A stretch of 64,000 nt of DNA from Chitinophaga sp. 180180018-3 (GCF_037893185.1 NZ_CP140772.1:5270001-5334000); one strand, 5' to 3'; shown: positions 34,927-45,179, counted from the first letter of the stretch. Notes: a model not told the origin generated them from the letters alone. Made by a program: numbers and translations.

Positions 34927-36303
34927 TTACGGGCGCCTCAACAAGCGCCATTCTGCAAGCTGGAATAAACCATCACCCCAGTTTGCCGTAATATTTAAAC
35001 GATAGGATTTAAAGGCTTGTTTATTGTCGAATGTATATTTCTTTGTCTGGAACCGGGAAGGGAACGATTCATTGTTCCGGCTGTCGAGCACTACCCAGTC
35101 TACCCCGTTATTGGATCCCTGGATCTCCCAATTTTTGGGATCCCTTCCGGGGGCATCGTTGGCTGAGGTCATGGTATAGGCCCCTGTGAATTGCGGCGTG
35201 GCAAAATCCAGCTGTGCCCATACATTCGTGAAATTAAACAGCAGGAACTTTGTATTGATATTATTATCGATCAGCTTTGACGAATTTTCATTTCCGTTGC
35301 TGGTGTTCTCAAACTGCACGGTATAGCGGATATTGGTATTGGTGATATCCGTTTCTATCAGTTTGGCCGGATCCAGTACTATCACCACGGTTCGTTTAGT
35401 TGAATCGAGCAGGTGATCTGATGGCTCATTGAGGGAAATGGCCAGTACCGGTTTGGCGGTAGCATTCTTTTGCAGGCTCGCAGCTTTTACTTTCAGTGGA
35501 AACGTAGCTACGTTAGCGTTAGGATCAAAATTCACCGTAGCCGGCAGCGTATAGTCGTCACCGGTAAAGGCTACTCCGCCGGGGATAGCACCTTTATTGA
35601 GCAATTGCTGTACGGTGTCGGGCGCTCCCATCAATCCGGCTGTAAAGGCGCTGCCAGCCACGCCTCCGAGCGACACGCTGATAGGGATCGTAACATCGGA
35701 AGTACCCAGGATAGCATTATCTCCCGAAGGCTGGTAAGATATATTACCTGCGTCGGTAAAATAAACATAGTGGATCTCTCCGGGCGCAATCACTTTATCG
35801 GTGTGAATCACCACCACGGCGCTGCTGTTGGTATTATCCAATGTATTGTTCTTACCGGGGTTTCCCAGGCTCACCGCAAGCGCCAGATCCTTCCCATAAT
35901 TCTTTTCAATGGCCTGCATGGCTACGTCGAGGTTAAAGGAAAGCGTATCCAATCCGAAACGGATTTCCGCCGTCCGCGGAAGCTGGTAGTAGCGCTGCTC
36001 CAGCAGTACGGCATTGGGTAATTTCCCGGCTGCTATCAGTTTGCTGACGGTATCATTATTCACGCCGATACTTACCGTGAAAATTTTTGGTGTGCTGGCT
36101 GAAAGTGCCATCTTTACCGGAATGGTGATCTTTTCATTTGATTTGATATAGTTGCCTGCGCCTGGTACTACGATTTGCCCGTTAGTGCTGCTGATAGCTA
36201 CTTTCACCGGCGCCAGCTGTTCATCCTGGTAACGGTCGTTTTTTTTGCAGGCCATCACCAGCAGCAGTAAGCCCAGTAGCTGAATGTATATATTTCTGTA
36301 CAT
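34927..36303 (-). CDS. Surface lipoprotein with tandem DUF1735-like and F5/8 type C domains
   Basis: ATG 36303 gives 458 residues. The lipobox Cys19 (LLVMACKKN) is followed by two DUF1735-type beta-sandwich repeats (~30-170 and ~175-310; compare VSKLIAAGKLPNAVLL with VQQLLNKGAIPGGVAF). A C-terminal discoidin-like F5/8 type C domain (~325-455) shows the typical WAQLDFATPQ, NWEIQGSNNGVDWVVL and YRLNITANWG. F5/8-C domains bind glycans or membranes. No enzyme domain is present, so it is probably a ligand-binding outer-surface protein. It is the last gene of the operon, 35 bp after the LamG gene. Confidence 0.85.
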   Translation of the reverse strand: MYRNIYIQLLGLLLLVMACKKNDRYQDEQLAPVKVAISSTNGQIVVPGAGNYIKSNEKITIPVKMALSASTPKIFTVSIGVNNDTVSKLIAAGKLPNAVLLEQRYYQLPRTAEIRFGLDTLSFNLDVAMQAIEKNYGKDLALAVSLGNPGKNNTLDNTNSSAVVVIHTDKVIAPGEIHYVYFTDAGNISYQPSGDNAILGTSDVTIPISVSLGGVAGSAFTAGLMGAPDTVQQLLNKGAIPGGVAFTGDDYTLPATVNFDPNANVATFPLKVKAASLQKNATAKPVLAISLNEPSDHLLDSTKRTVVIVLDPAKLIETDITNTNIRYTVQFENTSNGNENSSKLIDNNINTKFLLFNFTNVWAQLDFATPQFTGAYTMTSANDAPGRDPKNWEIQGSNNGVDWVVLDSRNNESFPSRFQTKKYTFDNKQAFKSYRLNITANWGDGLFQLAEWRLLRRP

Positions 36304-36338
36304 GTTAGAATGTTTATAGGTAGACAAAATCCGCACTG

Positions 36339-38081
36339 TTATCCGCCGATATTCGCATAAGTAGTGATCCACACCCTGCCGTCGAGGTTCCATTTGGTAT
36401 CGGCGGGGATCTGCAACCAGCTGAGTATCTGCCGTACTACATCCACTGGCTGTGGTACCATCTGAGAGAGATTACTGTTTGCATTGGGGCACATGAGGTC
36501 ACTGAAATCTTCCCAGCTATAACTGTTGTTGATTTTGAAATCATGTTTCAGACTGCCCAGGTCTTTGAATACGCCGCCAAATCCATCTTTACAGGGCCAA
36601 TAACCTGCGAGGTAATCATAATAAGGATGTGAGGTGGGTAATTGATCGGTACAGAGATACGTTTTGATGACATCGTCCGGTACTGCGGCCTTAAAGAACT
36701 TCACCTCCGTTATATAAGCATCCAGCCAGCGATCGTTGGAAACATTGCCTGGCAGGAATCCCAGCGTAAGCGGCGCGCCGGTATTGAAGTTCCCGTAACC
36801 GGTAATTTCGGTTTCAAGGTTGAATTGTCCGTCTGTTAGCATACGCAGCCAACGTTTTCCATCGTGGCGGTAAAAAACAGCCGCCAGGTCATGCCACTTA
36901 CCGTCGCCGATATTACCACCCACCATCACGTTGTGTGTACTGTTCTGACCATAGTGAACACCCCAGTTGTTCTGCTCCAGTGAAAGGTTCCAACCGGTGT
37001 TATGCCACCAGTCCGTTGATGTATTGTTCCCGATGATAGAAGGCCAGGTATAGGAATAATCGCCTGAGGCGTTTTTATTCTTTTTTATTTTCAACTCAAT
37101 CGTTGCATCCGTTGTATCGCCCAGATCATAATCTTCCTTTCCGCTGTCGATAGTTGCATATACTGCGCCCGAAGCGTTGTTACCATGCAAACGTACTGCC
37201 CTGCCGGTATAACGGTTACCTGTAAACGGCCTGTCGATGAAATTTGGATTGTATTTGGGAGAATAAAAAATGGTGAAGGTATTCACCCTGGTGTTGCTGA
37301 GAATAGTACCATCATCTTTCGAAGGATCCAGCTGAGCCGGGCCCCCTCTGTTGGAGGTTACTACTACCAGCCAGCCTTCTTTGCTGTAGTTGGGCCGTTG
37401 CCGTAGTGCAGTAAGGAGGTTGCCGATATAAGTATCTACCTGCAGAATGGCAGCCTTATATTCCGGTGTATTGACGTCGTATCCGTGTGCGCTACCCGCT
37501 GCAGCAACCTGATCGAACTGGCCAAATACGATGCCTGCGGAATCTGTTTTCAATTCAGTCAGCAATGCCTGCTGTACTGCGTCGTCGCTGCCTGCGAATG
37601 TTTTATTGACATCAGCTCCGGTGATCAGTTGTTTCCCCAACGCATCGCTGGCGCTGAATGCGGCGATCCTGTACGCCGGGTTACGCTCTTTGATATATTT
37701 GAAGAACGCCGGGTATTGCGCCAGATGATTGCCTGCAAAGTCGCTGCTGATAACGCCATGCTTCTCTTTATGAACACCCGTGAGCAAATCTGCCCAGCCG
37801 GAGGCATCCTGGCTGATGGTATCGCTGATACTGTTCCAGCAATAGATGGCACTATCGGCCATTGCTGTTAACTGAGGCGCCTGCGCATCGCGCACCGCTT
37901 CTCCCCTTGCTCCATCTACGACAATGAACAATACTTTTGGCTGTTTCGCAACAACACCCGTTACATCGTCGTATTTCTTTTTCACCGGATTGTCCAATCC
38001 CTTATTACAGGCCGCCAACAGTGCTGCTGCTGTGATGACAGCCATCAGGCATTTCCTGCTAAGTTCCTTGATATGATGCAT
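36339..38081 (-). CDS. Lipoprotein with degenerate alkaline-phosphatase-like, LamG and DUF4983-like domains
   Basis: ATG 38081 gives 580 residues, with lipobox Cys25 (ALLAACNKG). Residues ~48-300 have the alkaline phosphatase/phosphodiesterase fold (VLFIVVDGARGEAV, LLTGVHKEKHGV). The first metal Asp56 is kept, but the usual DxxGH site reads AAAGS (193-197) and the usual TSDHG reads TSNRG (242-246). So three or four metal ligands are missing and it is probably a pseudoenzyme. A LamG-like jelly roll (~315-480) and a C-terminal DUF4983-like part follow. The first 14 bp upstream separate it from the preceding stop. Its role is likely binding or scaffolding within the surface complex. Confidence 0.8.
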   Translation of the reverse strand: MHHIKELSRKCLMAVITAAALLAACNKGLDNPVKKKYDDVTGVVAKQPKVLFIVVDGARGEAVRDAQAPQLTAMADSAIYCWNSISDTISQDASGWADLLTGVHKEKHGVISSDFAGNHLAQYPAFFKYIKERNPAYRIAAFSASDALGKQLITGADVNKTFAGSDDAVQQALLTELKTDSAGIVFGQFDQVAAAGSAHGYDVNTPEYKAAILQVDTYIGNLLTALRQRPNYSKEGWLVVVTSNRGGPAQLDPSKDDGTILSNTRVNTFTIFYSPKYNPNFIDRPFTGNRYTGRAVRLHGNNASGAVYATIDSGKEDYDLGDTTDATIELKIKKNKNASGDYSYTWPSIIGNNTSTDWWHNTGWNLSLEQNNWGVHYGQNSTHNVMVGGNIGDGKWHDLAAVFYRHDGKRWLRMLTDGQFNLETEITGYGNFNTGAPLTLGFLPGNVSNDRWLDAYITEVKFFKAAVPDDVIKTYLCTDQLPTSHPYYDYLAGYWPCKDGFGGVFKDLGSLKHDFKINNSYSWEDFSDLMCPNANSNLSQMVPQPVDVVRQILSWLQIPADTKWNLDGRVWITTYANIGG

Positions 38082-38094
38082 ATGCAAAATGATT

Positions 38095-39705
38095 TTATTT
38101 AAATAACAGTCTGAAAATGTACCCTGCATCCTTCTCATTGAACCGGGTAAAGAATCCCATTACCAGGGCCTGGGTTTGACCGGTGGCACTCGTTGTTTCC
38201 ACTACCTTCGCCACATATCCGTTGAAATCGCCGGTATTGTTATATCCCGCGGCCAATGTACCATTTGGATTGAGCACCATAAGGCCGCCGCGATGTACGC
38301 CCATATAGCTCCGGAAATACCCGCTGGCAATGATCAGCCCATTATTCAGCTGATGCGCCATATCATAATAGTTGCCATTGGCAATGGGCGCTGCGGTGAA
38401 CTGCTGATCGATAGTACCATCGGCCTTCAACATCACCAGCCCATTTGCTGTAGCGCCGTTAAATTTTGTGAAGGTACCGGCCACCATGAAACGCTGGGTT
38501 ACCGCATTGAACCGGATAGCGCGTATATCATTATCAGCCCCTGTGCCGCCGAAACCTGCATCCAGACTGCCGTCTGTGTTAATCCTGGCGATATAGGGAG
38601 CAGGCTGACCGTTGTACTTCGTGAAGCGGCCTGCTATCACCAGCTTACCGTCGGGCTGCATGTAGGCATCGCTGACAGGGCCATTGGGGCCGTCGAAGCT
38701 CCTGTGCCTGGCCAGGTCGTAGTTGAAAGTGGAATCCAGGGTTCCATCCGGATAAAAGCGTATCAGCTGACGTATCATTACACTGTCTGTTACCAGTGAG
38801 TCGCGCTGATGCAGGAAATCGCCCTTACTATAATCATAACTGAGGTAGTAATTGAAACTCCCGATGGCCGTAATCCTGTTATTGTTTACAAATACTCTGT
38901 AGATACCGCCATCCGTTCCTCCATTGAAAGCCGGTACGGTATCTTTTTTCGTATAGGTGTTCACGACAGTAGTATCCAGTGAACCGTTGGTATTGAGTGT
39001 GGTGATGTTGCGTATCTGGCCGGTGTGTGTATCATAGGAAGAGAAGCCGCCTACTATCACCAGTTTGCCACTGGGGAGTGCTGCCGCGGTAGTCAGGGAA
39101 CCATCGGCTCCTTTGCCCGATAAGAGGGTACGGTCTACTTCTCCATCTTTCGATGTTAATACAATCCTGTTCAAAGGCTTTACGACACCCTTACGTTCAA
39201 AGTCCCAGAATCCGCCCAGCAGCAGCATGCGGCCGTCGGAATACTGGTAGGCATCCATTACCGCGTTGTTGGCGCCTATCGCCACTTTATAGTTGGGATC
39301 GAGGTCCAGGTTACCTTTCACTTTAAATACGGGGCCAAAATAGATCTGATCACCGATCGTTACGGAAGTTACGCCGGTGCTGCCGGTAGCAGGTATCTTT
39401 ACCTTGATGCCGGCAGTATCTACTGCAACCAGTTCGGCCTTTTCTCCGTTGAAAGTAAATGTCAGCGAGTCTTTATAACGTGCCAGCCCGGTTGCTTTGA
39501 ATGTCACCACCGTTCCGGGCGCACCCTCTGCGGGTGTGGGCGGATCGGTACTCAATTGTACGCCCAATGGTGATTTCCCGCCTGCATAGGGATTATCGAA
39601 CGTTTGATTGTCCTTTTTACAGCCGGCCAGCCACAAACCAGCCAGCAGTGCCAAAAGCAGGATATACGTCTTGTATGTTGTCAATCTGGATATTATTACA
39701 TTCAT
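38095..39705 (-). CDS. Lipoprotein with TIG/DUF5008-like domain and delta-60 repeat propeller
   Basis: ATG 39705 gives 536 residues with lipobox Cys29 (LWLAGCKKDNQTFDNPY). An IPT/TIG-like immunoglobulin domain at ~50-130 (PAEGAPGTVVTFKATGL) precedes at least five delta-60 (DUF5122) repeats that should form a beta-propeller: DGSLDTT, DGTLDSTF, DGSLDAGF, DGTIDQQF and NGTLAAGY, each followed by KLVIAGxF-type strands. It has no catalytic motif. It sits between a FAS1 lipoprotein and the phosphatase-like lipoprotein, with gaps of 33 and 13 bp, and is probably displayed on the outer surface. Confidence 0.85.
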   Translation of the reverse strand: MNVIISRLTTYKTYILLLALLAGLWLAGCKKDNQTFDNPYAGGKSPLGVQLSTDPPTPAEGAPGTVVTFKATGLARYKDSLTFTFNGEKAELVAVDTAGIKVKIPATGSTGVTSVTIGDQIYFGPVFKVKGNLDLDPNYKVAIGANNAVMDAYQYSDGRMLLLGGFWDFERKGVVKPLNRIVLTSKDGEVDRTLLSGKGADGSLTTAAALPSGKLVIVGGFSSYDTHTGQIRNITTLNTNGSLDTTVVNTYTKKDTVPAFNGGTDGGIYRVFVNNNRITAIGSFNYYLSYDYSKGDFLHQRDSLVTDSVMIRQLIRFYPDGTLDSTFNYDLARHRSFDGPNGPVSDAYMQPDGKLVIAGRFTKYNGQPAPYIARINTDGSLDAGFGGTGADNDIRAIRFNAVTQRFMVAGTFTKFNGATANGLVMLKADGTIDQQFTAAPIANGNYYDMAHQLNNGLIIASGYFRSYMGVHRGGLMVLNPNGTLAAGYNNTGDFNGYVAKVVETTSATGQTQALVMGFFTRFNEKDAGYIFRLLFK

Positions 39706-39738
39706 GTTATCTTTCTTTTTTACTATCCTCAAAAAATA

Positions 39739-40458
39739 TCATCCTCCGGTTTTCATCACCATTTTCATATCTGCCAGGAAGGCGCTGTAATCAAATCCGA
39801 AGTAATAGTGATCGTTGGATAGTACGTGCACTACTCCGTTCGTAGTAAGTATATTGCTTGAAGCCACATTGGCGCGGATCCAGCCATCCCTGGGCTTTCC
39901 GGGATCGGGGATATAACAGATCGTGAGCTGGCGGTAACCTACATACTTCACGCCGTTGTCGTCGTTGTAAATTACACCGATGTTCATGGGCTTTCCGTTC
40001 CACGACAGATACCCCTGCCCCGGGTAGATCGACAAGAGGTCATAATCTATCTGTGGATAGTCTTTCAGCTGATTTAACTGATGGAACATATACAGCTCCA
40101 GGTAGCGCTGCCAGATGGTTGCCGGGATATCAGCGAGCTTTTTCACGGTATCCAGCGAATTGAAGTTGAGATCAGCATTGAGCGATTGTATGAGATGTTT
40201 TATGCTGTTATTCGTCGGACAAAAGAAAGTAAGCGAATCCTGTTTGAATACCTTTTCCATGCCGGCCAGTCGTACTACCTGCGCTACGCTGTCGAAGAAA
40301 TACGGCACTGCATCCAGGTAGTCCATGGTGCTGCCTTTGAAATGCGGATCGTGAACACCGGAATCACGGTAGTAGTCTTTCTTGCAAGCGCTCATCCATA
40401 GCAGGATTCCTGACAGGGCGAGCAGGATATATAACCGGTTTGTTTTATGCTGCTGCAT
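39739..40458 (-). CDS. FAS1 (fasciclin)-domain lipoprotein
   Basis: The 239-residue lipoprotein has lipobox Cys25 (LLWMSACKKDYYRD) and one fasciclin-like domain: FFDSVAQVVRLAGMEKVF, SLTFFCPTNNSIKHLI (H1-type), and the closing SSNILTTNGVVHVLS (H2-type). FAS1 domains mediate adhesion or binding. It follows the SusD gene by 10 bp in the operon. The FAS1 call rests on motif resemblance and the similar position of a clearer FAS1 protein at 46335-47942. Confidence 0.8.
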   Translation of the reverse strand: MQQHKTNRLYILLALSGILLWMSACKKDYYRDSGVHDPHFKGSTMDYLDAVPYFFDSVAQVVRLAGMEKVFKQDSLTFFCPTNNSIKHLIQSLNADLNFNSLDTVKKLADIPATIWQRYLELYMFHQLNQLKDYPQIDYDLLSIYPGQGYLSWNGKPMNIGVIYNDDNGVKYVGYRQLTICYIPDPGKPRDGWIRANVASSNILTTNGVVHVLSNDHYYFGFDYSAFLADMKMVMKTGG

Positions 40459-40468
40459 GGGAAATATT

Positions 40469-41995
40469 TTATCTTGACCAGTAATTATTCAATTGCATAT
40501 TGGGATTATTATTCAGCACACCCGGATTGAGTGGCCAGGTCCAGCCACCGTTATCGAATTGTGCCTGCGTAAGCGGATAATAGCACCATTGCGGATTTGT
40601 AACGCGACCGGTACGTACCAGGTCGAAATAATAATGCCCTTCCATCATCAACTCTTTAGCACTTTCCATGTAGATGGCCTGCCGGAGCGGTTCTCCGTCG
40701 GCGCCCTGATACAGGGTTGCCTTGGCCCTGGTACGAATCATATTCAGCATGGTTTTGGCTTCAGCACCACGATTTAATCCCACCAGCGCTTCTGCTCTCA
40801 GCAGGATGGCGCCGGCATAACGGAGCAGGATCAGGTCATTATCCACGTTGGTATCATTATCTCCCTGCTCAAAGATGCTGCTGTATTTCAGGAAACAGAA
40901 AGTACCGTCGTTGGCATACATCTGGGAATCAAACCAGGTGCTGGCCCTGGCGTCCTGGCCGTCGGCGTACAGGCGGCGAAGAAAATCAGCGCGGATATAA
41001 GTAAAGCTGTATTGGTGATTCCAGGCGGGTCTTTTATAAGGGTAGTGTACAACAAACTCCGACAGGTCGTTCCATTTATCGCCCAGGGTTTCGCCATAGT
41101 TGGAGTTTATCACGATATCGAAAAGACTTTCCTTCGAACGGCCTTTGAAGATCGTGAACGACTGATCGATCGGCAACAATTCATAGGCGCCGCTTTTCAC
41201 CAGGTCGTCGCCGGCTTGTGCGGTTTGCGTGTAGTAACGGGTAGCATTGGCTTTATCGAAACCGGCATTCCACATGCTCATTTCCATGATCAGCGCAAGG
41301 GCTGCTCCCTTGCTGGCCCTGGCCCCACGGTATGCAGGATCAGCAAAGGTCCAGGCCAGGTTGTCTTTTACTTTCGTCAGTTCGTCAATACAATTATTCA
41401 TTACCGTTACCATCTTTTCTCTGGCCAGGGGCGCATCGTGGTAGGCATCTGTATAATAGGGCACATCTCCCCACATGCGCACCATGATAAAGTAAGTCAG
41501 GCAACGCATGAAAACAGCTTCCGCCTGATAACGTTTAATATCATCTGATGTAATGTCTGATATCTTCCGGTGATCCAGTTCATATATCAGTATATTGCTC
41601 GCCTGTACGATACGGAAATAGGGTTTCCAGTCGGACAGATTCCTAAGCTTGAAAATATTCCAGAAGTCTTTACCACCGGGGGTATTGATCACATTCATCA
41701 GGTCGTTCTTTGCAATGTTAACCACAAAGCTGCGGTCGTTACCATCATTCTTTTGCGGCGACATTTCCATCATGCCGGCCCGCATTTCTCCGGCGCATGC
41801 AAACAGCGGACAAGATCCGGCAGCGTCCCTGAATAATCCATAGATATCCCACAGATTACTCTCCACATCCTGGCGGGTCTGGAAGAAAGTGTTGCCCGAC
41901 AAGCGATCCAGCGGTTTTACATCCAGGAATTTTTTACACCCGAGCGGCGTAGTCAACAAGAAAATAAGTGCGATATATTTAATCCTGCGAAACAT
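40469..41995 (-). CDS. SusD/RagB surface lipoprotein (third pair)
   Basis: ATG 41995 gives 508 residues, with Cys20 in TTPLGCKKFLDVKPLDRL. SusD features are the TRQDVESNLWDIYGLF start, AVFMRCLTYFIMVRMWGDVPYY and the C-terminal YMESAKELMMEGHYYFDLVRTGRV with NPGVLNNNPNMQLNNYW. It is 31 bp after its SusC gene and 10 bp before the FAS1 gene. It is expected to bind the ligand at the mouth of the SusC barrel. Confidence 0.95.
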   Translation of the reverse strand: MFRRIKYIALIFLLTTPLGCKKFLDVKPLDRLSGNTFFQTRQDVESNLWDIYGLFRDAAGSCPLFACAGEMRAGMMEMSPQKNDGNDRSFVVNIAKNDLMNVINTPGGKDFWNIFKLRNLSDWKPYFRIVQASNILIYELDHRKISDITSDDIKRYQAEAVFMRCLTYFIMVRMWGDVPYYTDAYHDAPLAREKMVTVMNNCIDELTKVKDNLAWTFADPAYRGARASKGAALALIMEMSMWNAGFDKANATRYYTQTAQAGDDLVKSGAYELLPIDQSFTIFKGRSKESLFDIVINSNYGETLGDKWNDLSEFVVHYPYKRPAWNHQYSFTYIRADFLRRLYADGQDARASTWFDSQMYANDGTFCFLKYSSIFEQGDNDTNVDNDLILLRYAGAILLRAEALVGLNRGAEAKTMLNMIRTRAKATLYQGADGEPLRQAIYMESAKELMMEGHYYFDLVRTGRVTNPQWCYYPLTQAQFDNGGWTWPLNPGVLNNNPNMQLNNYWSR

Positions 41996-42026
41996 AGTCA
42001 ACAACTTTTAATTGAGAAGATCACGT

Positions 42027-45000
42027 TTAAAACTCTACGTTCAAACCAAAGTTCCAGGTACGTGGCACCGGGTATCCGCCCGACTGGTCGCGACCCAGGG
42101 CCGATACGTTCTCGGGATTAGGCCCGCTGTACTTAGAAAAGGTGAACAGGTTATTGGACGAAGCATATACCCTGACAGAATTAATCCCATAACGATTCGT
42201 CAGCTTCCGGTTGAGCAGGTAGGCCAATGTCAGCGTGTTGATCTTGAAATAAGAACCATCTTCCTGTATCAGCGTTTGTTCGTAACGGTAAGGGTTAATC
42301 TGACCTGCTCTCATATAGTCGAAAGGGTTAGGATAGTAAGCGTTGTAGTTATTGGCGCTCCAATAATTCACGTCTTTGAAATCCACCATCGTTTTAGGAT
42401 CATAAGGATTGCCGAGATACTGCATCCGCTGCGCCAGGGCGTTGTTGAGAATAGATCTGATCAGCGTGAAAGAGCAGCTCACGTTCACGGAAAAGTTCTT
42501 CCAGTTTACGTACGACTGCAAGCCACCGGTGATAAGCGGTTGCGAGTTACCTGCCGCCGTATAGTCGTCACCGGTAACTACGTAGTTACCATCCACATCC
42601 TGCCAGATAGGATCGCCGCCTTTGAAGTAAGTACCGCCGGAAGTTCTGTAACGCAATCCGGTAGCGGGATCCACGGGCACGTCCGCATCAGTGGCGTATA
42701 CCCCTTTGGTTTTAAAGAGATAGTTAGTAAGACTATTACGCCCCACTTTATAAAGGATAAACTGGTTGCTGGCATTATCGTACTGGATCAATGCTTTGGC
42801 GCCATTGGGCAAATGGGTAAGGATGTCTTTGTTCAGTGCGCCATTGATAGAAATAGTCCATTGCACCGCACTGGTACGAGGTAAAGGCCGGAAAGTGAAT
42901 GTAGCTTCATAACCGTAATCGATCAACGAAGTTTCGTTGGTTACGATATTGTTGAAGCCGGTCATATCTGCTACATCTTTTGTGCGCAACAGGTTCAGCA
43001 CTGATTTGTAATACGCGTCGAATATTATTTCCACACGGTTATCGAATAAGCCAGCTTCCAGCCCTACGTTATATTGCGTGGTTGTGGTAGGCTTCAGATT
43101 GGGATTGGGTAACTGGTTAAAGTCGCTTCCCAGGCGGGGATTCGCGTTGTAAAGTCCGCGGGGATAAAAGGTACCGTAGATAGCGAAGATGTCTCCGGAG
43201 GGTACAATGTTCTGACCCCAGCTTCCACGCACAGAGCCATAGCTCAGCCATTTACTGTCTTTAAATATCTCTTCCTTATTGAAATTCCAGCGTAAACCTA
43301 TGGCAGGATTTCTTGAATAGGGATCTTCAAAACCCGTGCTGGAAGTACCATCCAGGCGGTAGCTCAGATCGAGTACATACTTTTGCCGGTAGTTATAGGA
43401 AAACGTTCCGGCGAAAGAAGCCACGTGTTGCTTGGAGTAGTTATCCAGCAATCCACCACCGAGCGAAGCCCATCCATCATAGCCCAGCGGGCCTTTATAC
43501 TGATTGTTGGGTGTTTTCTCTTCCTGTATTACCTGTGCCTGGAAACCACGATTGTAAATTTCATTGAAGGCAGATATGAAGAAATTATGTTGCTCATTCA
43601 GCGAATAGAAATACGAGAGCGTATTGCGGTTATAGAGTGTGAATTTACGATCGTTATAGGCATACACCTGTGAAAAATCGTTGTGTGCAGCAGCAGGTGT
43701 AAAGCGGTCTTCCGTATTGGAAGCATAGTCATAACTCACGCTGGTAGCTGCATTCAGGCCGCGCAGCAACTGATAGTTTACATCTATGCTGGCTCTGACG
43801 TTTGCTGTCTTATTATCGTTTTTAGTAGTGAGTGACGACAATACCCCTGCTGAGCTTTGATAAAACGAAGGGCCAGGGAGCAGTGAAGAAGCGCTGGCAT
43901 TGTTTGCCACACCATTTTGCACCAGGCCATTTCCATCTCCCTTATTCCTTTTTCCCACCTGTGTAGATAAAGTGGTAAACACCCTTAATTTAGGATTAGG
44001 CTGATAGAGCATGTTGGTGTTGATAGAATAGCGATCGAAGCCGGTATTGCGTATCACGCCATTCTCATGATAGTAGCCCAGATCCACTTTATAGTTAAAC
44101 TTGGGATCTCCGCCACTGATATTTACGTTGTGCGTTTGGTTATAAGTAGTACGATAAAAGATGCCCTGCCAGTTGGTAGAATTATTATAGTAAGGATTCA
44201 GGCTATCGGCGAGGAAAGGGGTGGCAGATATCCTGTTGATATCATCCCGGTTGCCGCTGGCAAATATCTCCGCGATGCGTAGCCGGCGCTCGTCTTTACC
44301 GCCGATGGTATTACGCAGTTGCGGCGGCGTGTTCAGGAAAAAGTTTCCGGTATACCGTACCAATGGTATAGGCGAGCTACCGCGACGGGTAGTGATGAGG
44401 ATCACGCCATACGCACCCCTGGAGCCATACAGGGCCGTGGCCTGTGCGTCTTTCAGGATTTCCATACTTTCAATATCTTCCGGAGGGATCAGTGATAAAG
44501 GGCTCACGCCCGGTCCGGCGGTCTGATAGCCGTATTCAAAATTGGCATCCGCTTCAATAGGTACCCCATCTATTACGTATAGTGGTGAAGTGGGAGACAG
44601 AAAGGCGTCGTTACCACTGCCTTTCACGGTGATGTTAGACAATCCCCTGATTTGTATGGTACCTCTTCCACCCGGAGCACCCGTGTTATTTTGGATGTTA
44701 AGCCCCGCTACACGCCCTTGTAACAGCTGTTCCACGTTGGAAACAGGAATATCCTGCAATTCTTTCCCACTAACGATCTGCGCCGCTCCGGTGGCTATTT
44801 CACGGGTCTTCTTCTGATACCCTACAACAACAGATTCGTTCAGTTTATTTTCGTATACGCCTAACCGTATTACCACATCACGTTTATCCTTCACCTTTAG
44901 TTTGTAATCTGCGAAACCCAGGTAACGGAAAATCACGGTAGCATCCGGTGCTACAGCCACATTAAACACGCCACTGCTGTTGGTGATGCCAATGGGCTTC

Positions 45001-45179
45001 AACGGTGTGCCGCCCAGGATGCTCACGCCCACCAGTGGTTCATTGGTTTGCGCGTCCCTTACCACTCCTTTGAGCGGTACTTTATCCTGTGCATACCCTG
45101 GTGCAACCATCAAAAAGCACAACAACAGGGTAATTGCCACACAGGGTTTCATCTTTTTATAAGTACATAAAAAATTCAT
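42027..45179 (-). CDS. SusC/RagA TonB-dependent transporter (third pair)
   Basis: ATG 45179 gives 1050 residues; ATG 45152 (MKPCVAITLL) is an equally good start and would cut nine residues. The protein has a signal peptide ending PGYAQ, a CarboxypepD_reg-like domain (VPLKGVVRDAQTNEPLVGVSI), the plug (LQGRVAGLNIQNNTGAPGG, LYVIDGVPIEADANF, MEILKDAQATALYGSRGAYG, VILITTRRG) and a barrel ending NFGLNVEF. There is no STN domain. It lies within the ten-gene surface operon, 57 bp after the DUF5007-like gene, so the operon encodes two complete SusCD importers. Confidence 0.95.
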   Translation of the reverse strand: MNFLCTYKKMKPCVAITLLLCFLMVAPGYAQDKVPLKGVVRDAQTNEPLVGVSILGGTPLKPIGITNSSGVFNVAVAPDATVIFRYLGFADYKLKVKDKRDVVIRLGVYENKLNESVVVGYQKKTREIATGAAQIVSGKELQDIPVSNVEQLLQGRVAGLNIQNNTGAPGGRGTIQIRGLSNITVKGSGNDAFLSPTSPLYVIDGVPIEADANFEYGYQTAGPGVSPLSLIPPEDIESMEILKDAQATALYGSRGAYGVILITTRRGSSPIPLVRYTGNFFLNTPPQLRNTIGGKDERRLRIAEIFASGNRDDINRISATPFLADSLNPYYNNSTNWQGIFYRTTYNQTHNVNISGGDPKFNYKVDLGYYHENGVIRNTGFDRYSINTNMLYQPNPKLRVFTTLSTQVGKRNKGDGNGLVQNGVANNASASSLLPGPSFYQSSAGVLSSLTTKNDNKTANVRASIDVNYQLLRGLNAATSVSYDYASNTEDRFTPAAAHNDFSQVYAYNDRKFTLYNRNTLSYFYSLNEQHNFFISAFNEIYNRGFQAQVIQEEKTPNNQYKGPLGYDGWASLGGGLLDNYSKQHVASFAGTFSYNYRQKYVLDLSYRLDGTSSTGFEDPYSRNPAIGLRWNFNKEEIFKDSKWLSYGSVRGSWGQNIVPSGDIFAIYGTFYPRGLYNANPRLGSDFNQLPNPNLKPTTTTQYNVGLEAGLFDNRVEIIFDAYYKSVLNLLRTKDVADMTGFNNIVTNETSLIDYGYEATFTFRPLPRTSAVQWTISINGALNKDILTHLPNGAKALIQYDNASNQFILYKVGRNSLTNYLFKTKGVYATDADVPVDPATGLRYRTSGGTYFKGGDPIWQDVDGNYVVTGDDYTAAGNSQPLITGGLQSYVNWKNFSVNVSCSFTLIRSILNNALAQRMQYLGNPYDPKTMVDFKDVNYWSANNYNAYYPNPFDYMRAGQINPYRYEQTLIQEDGSYFKINTLTLAYLLNRKLTNRYGINSVRVYASSNNLFTFSKYSGPNPENVSALGRDQSGGYPVPRTWNFGLNVEF

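Noticed and set aside
35470..36021. 183-codon plus-strand frame opposite the DUF1735 lipoprotein
   Set aside because: Shadow of a gene with lipobox and F5/8-C motifs in the real frame.
42012..42884. 290-codon plus-strand frame opposite the third SusC gene
   Set aside because: It is antisense to the barrel-coding part of a clear SusC; no known domain in its translation.
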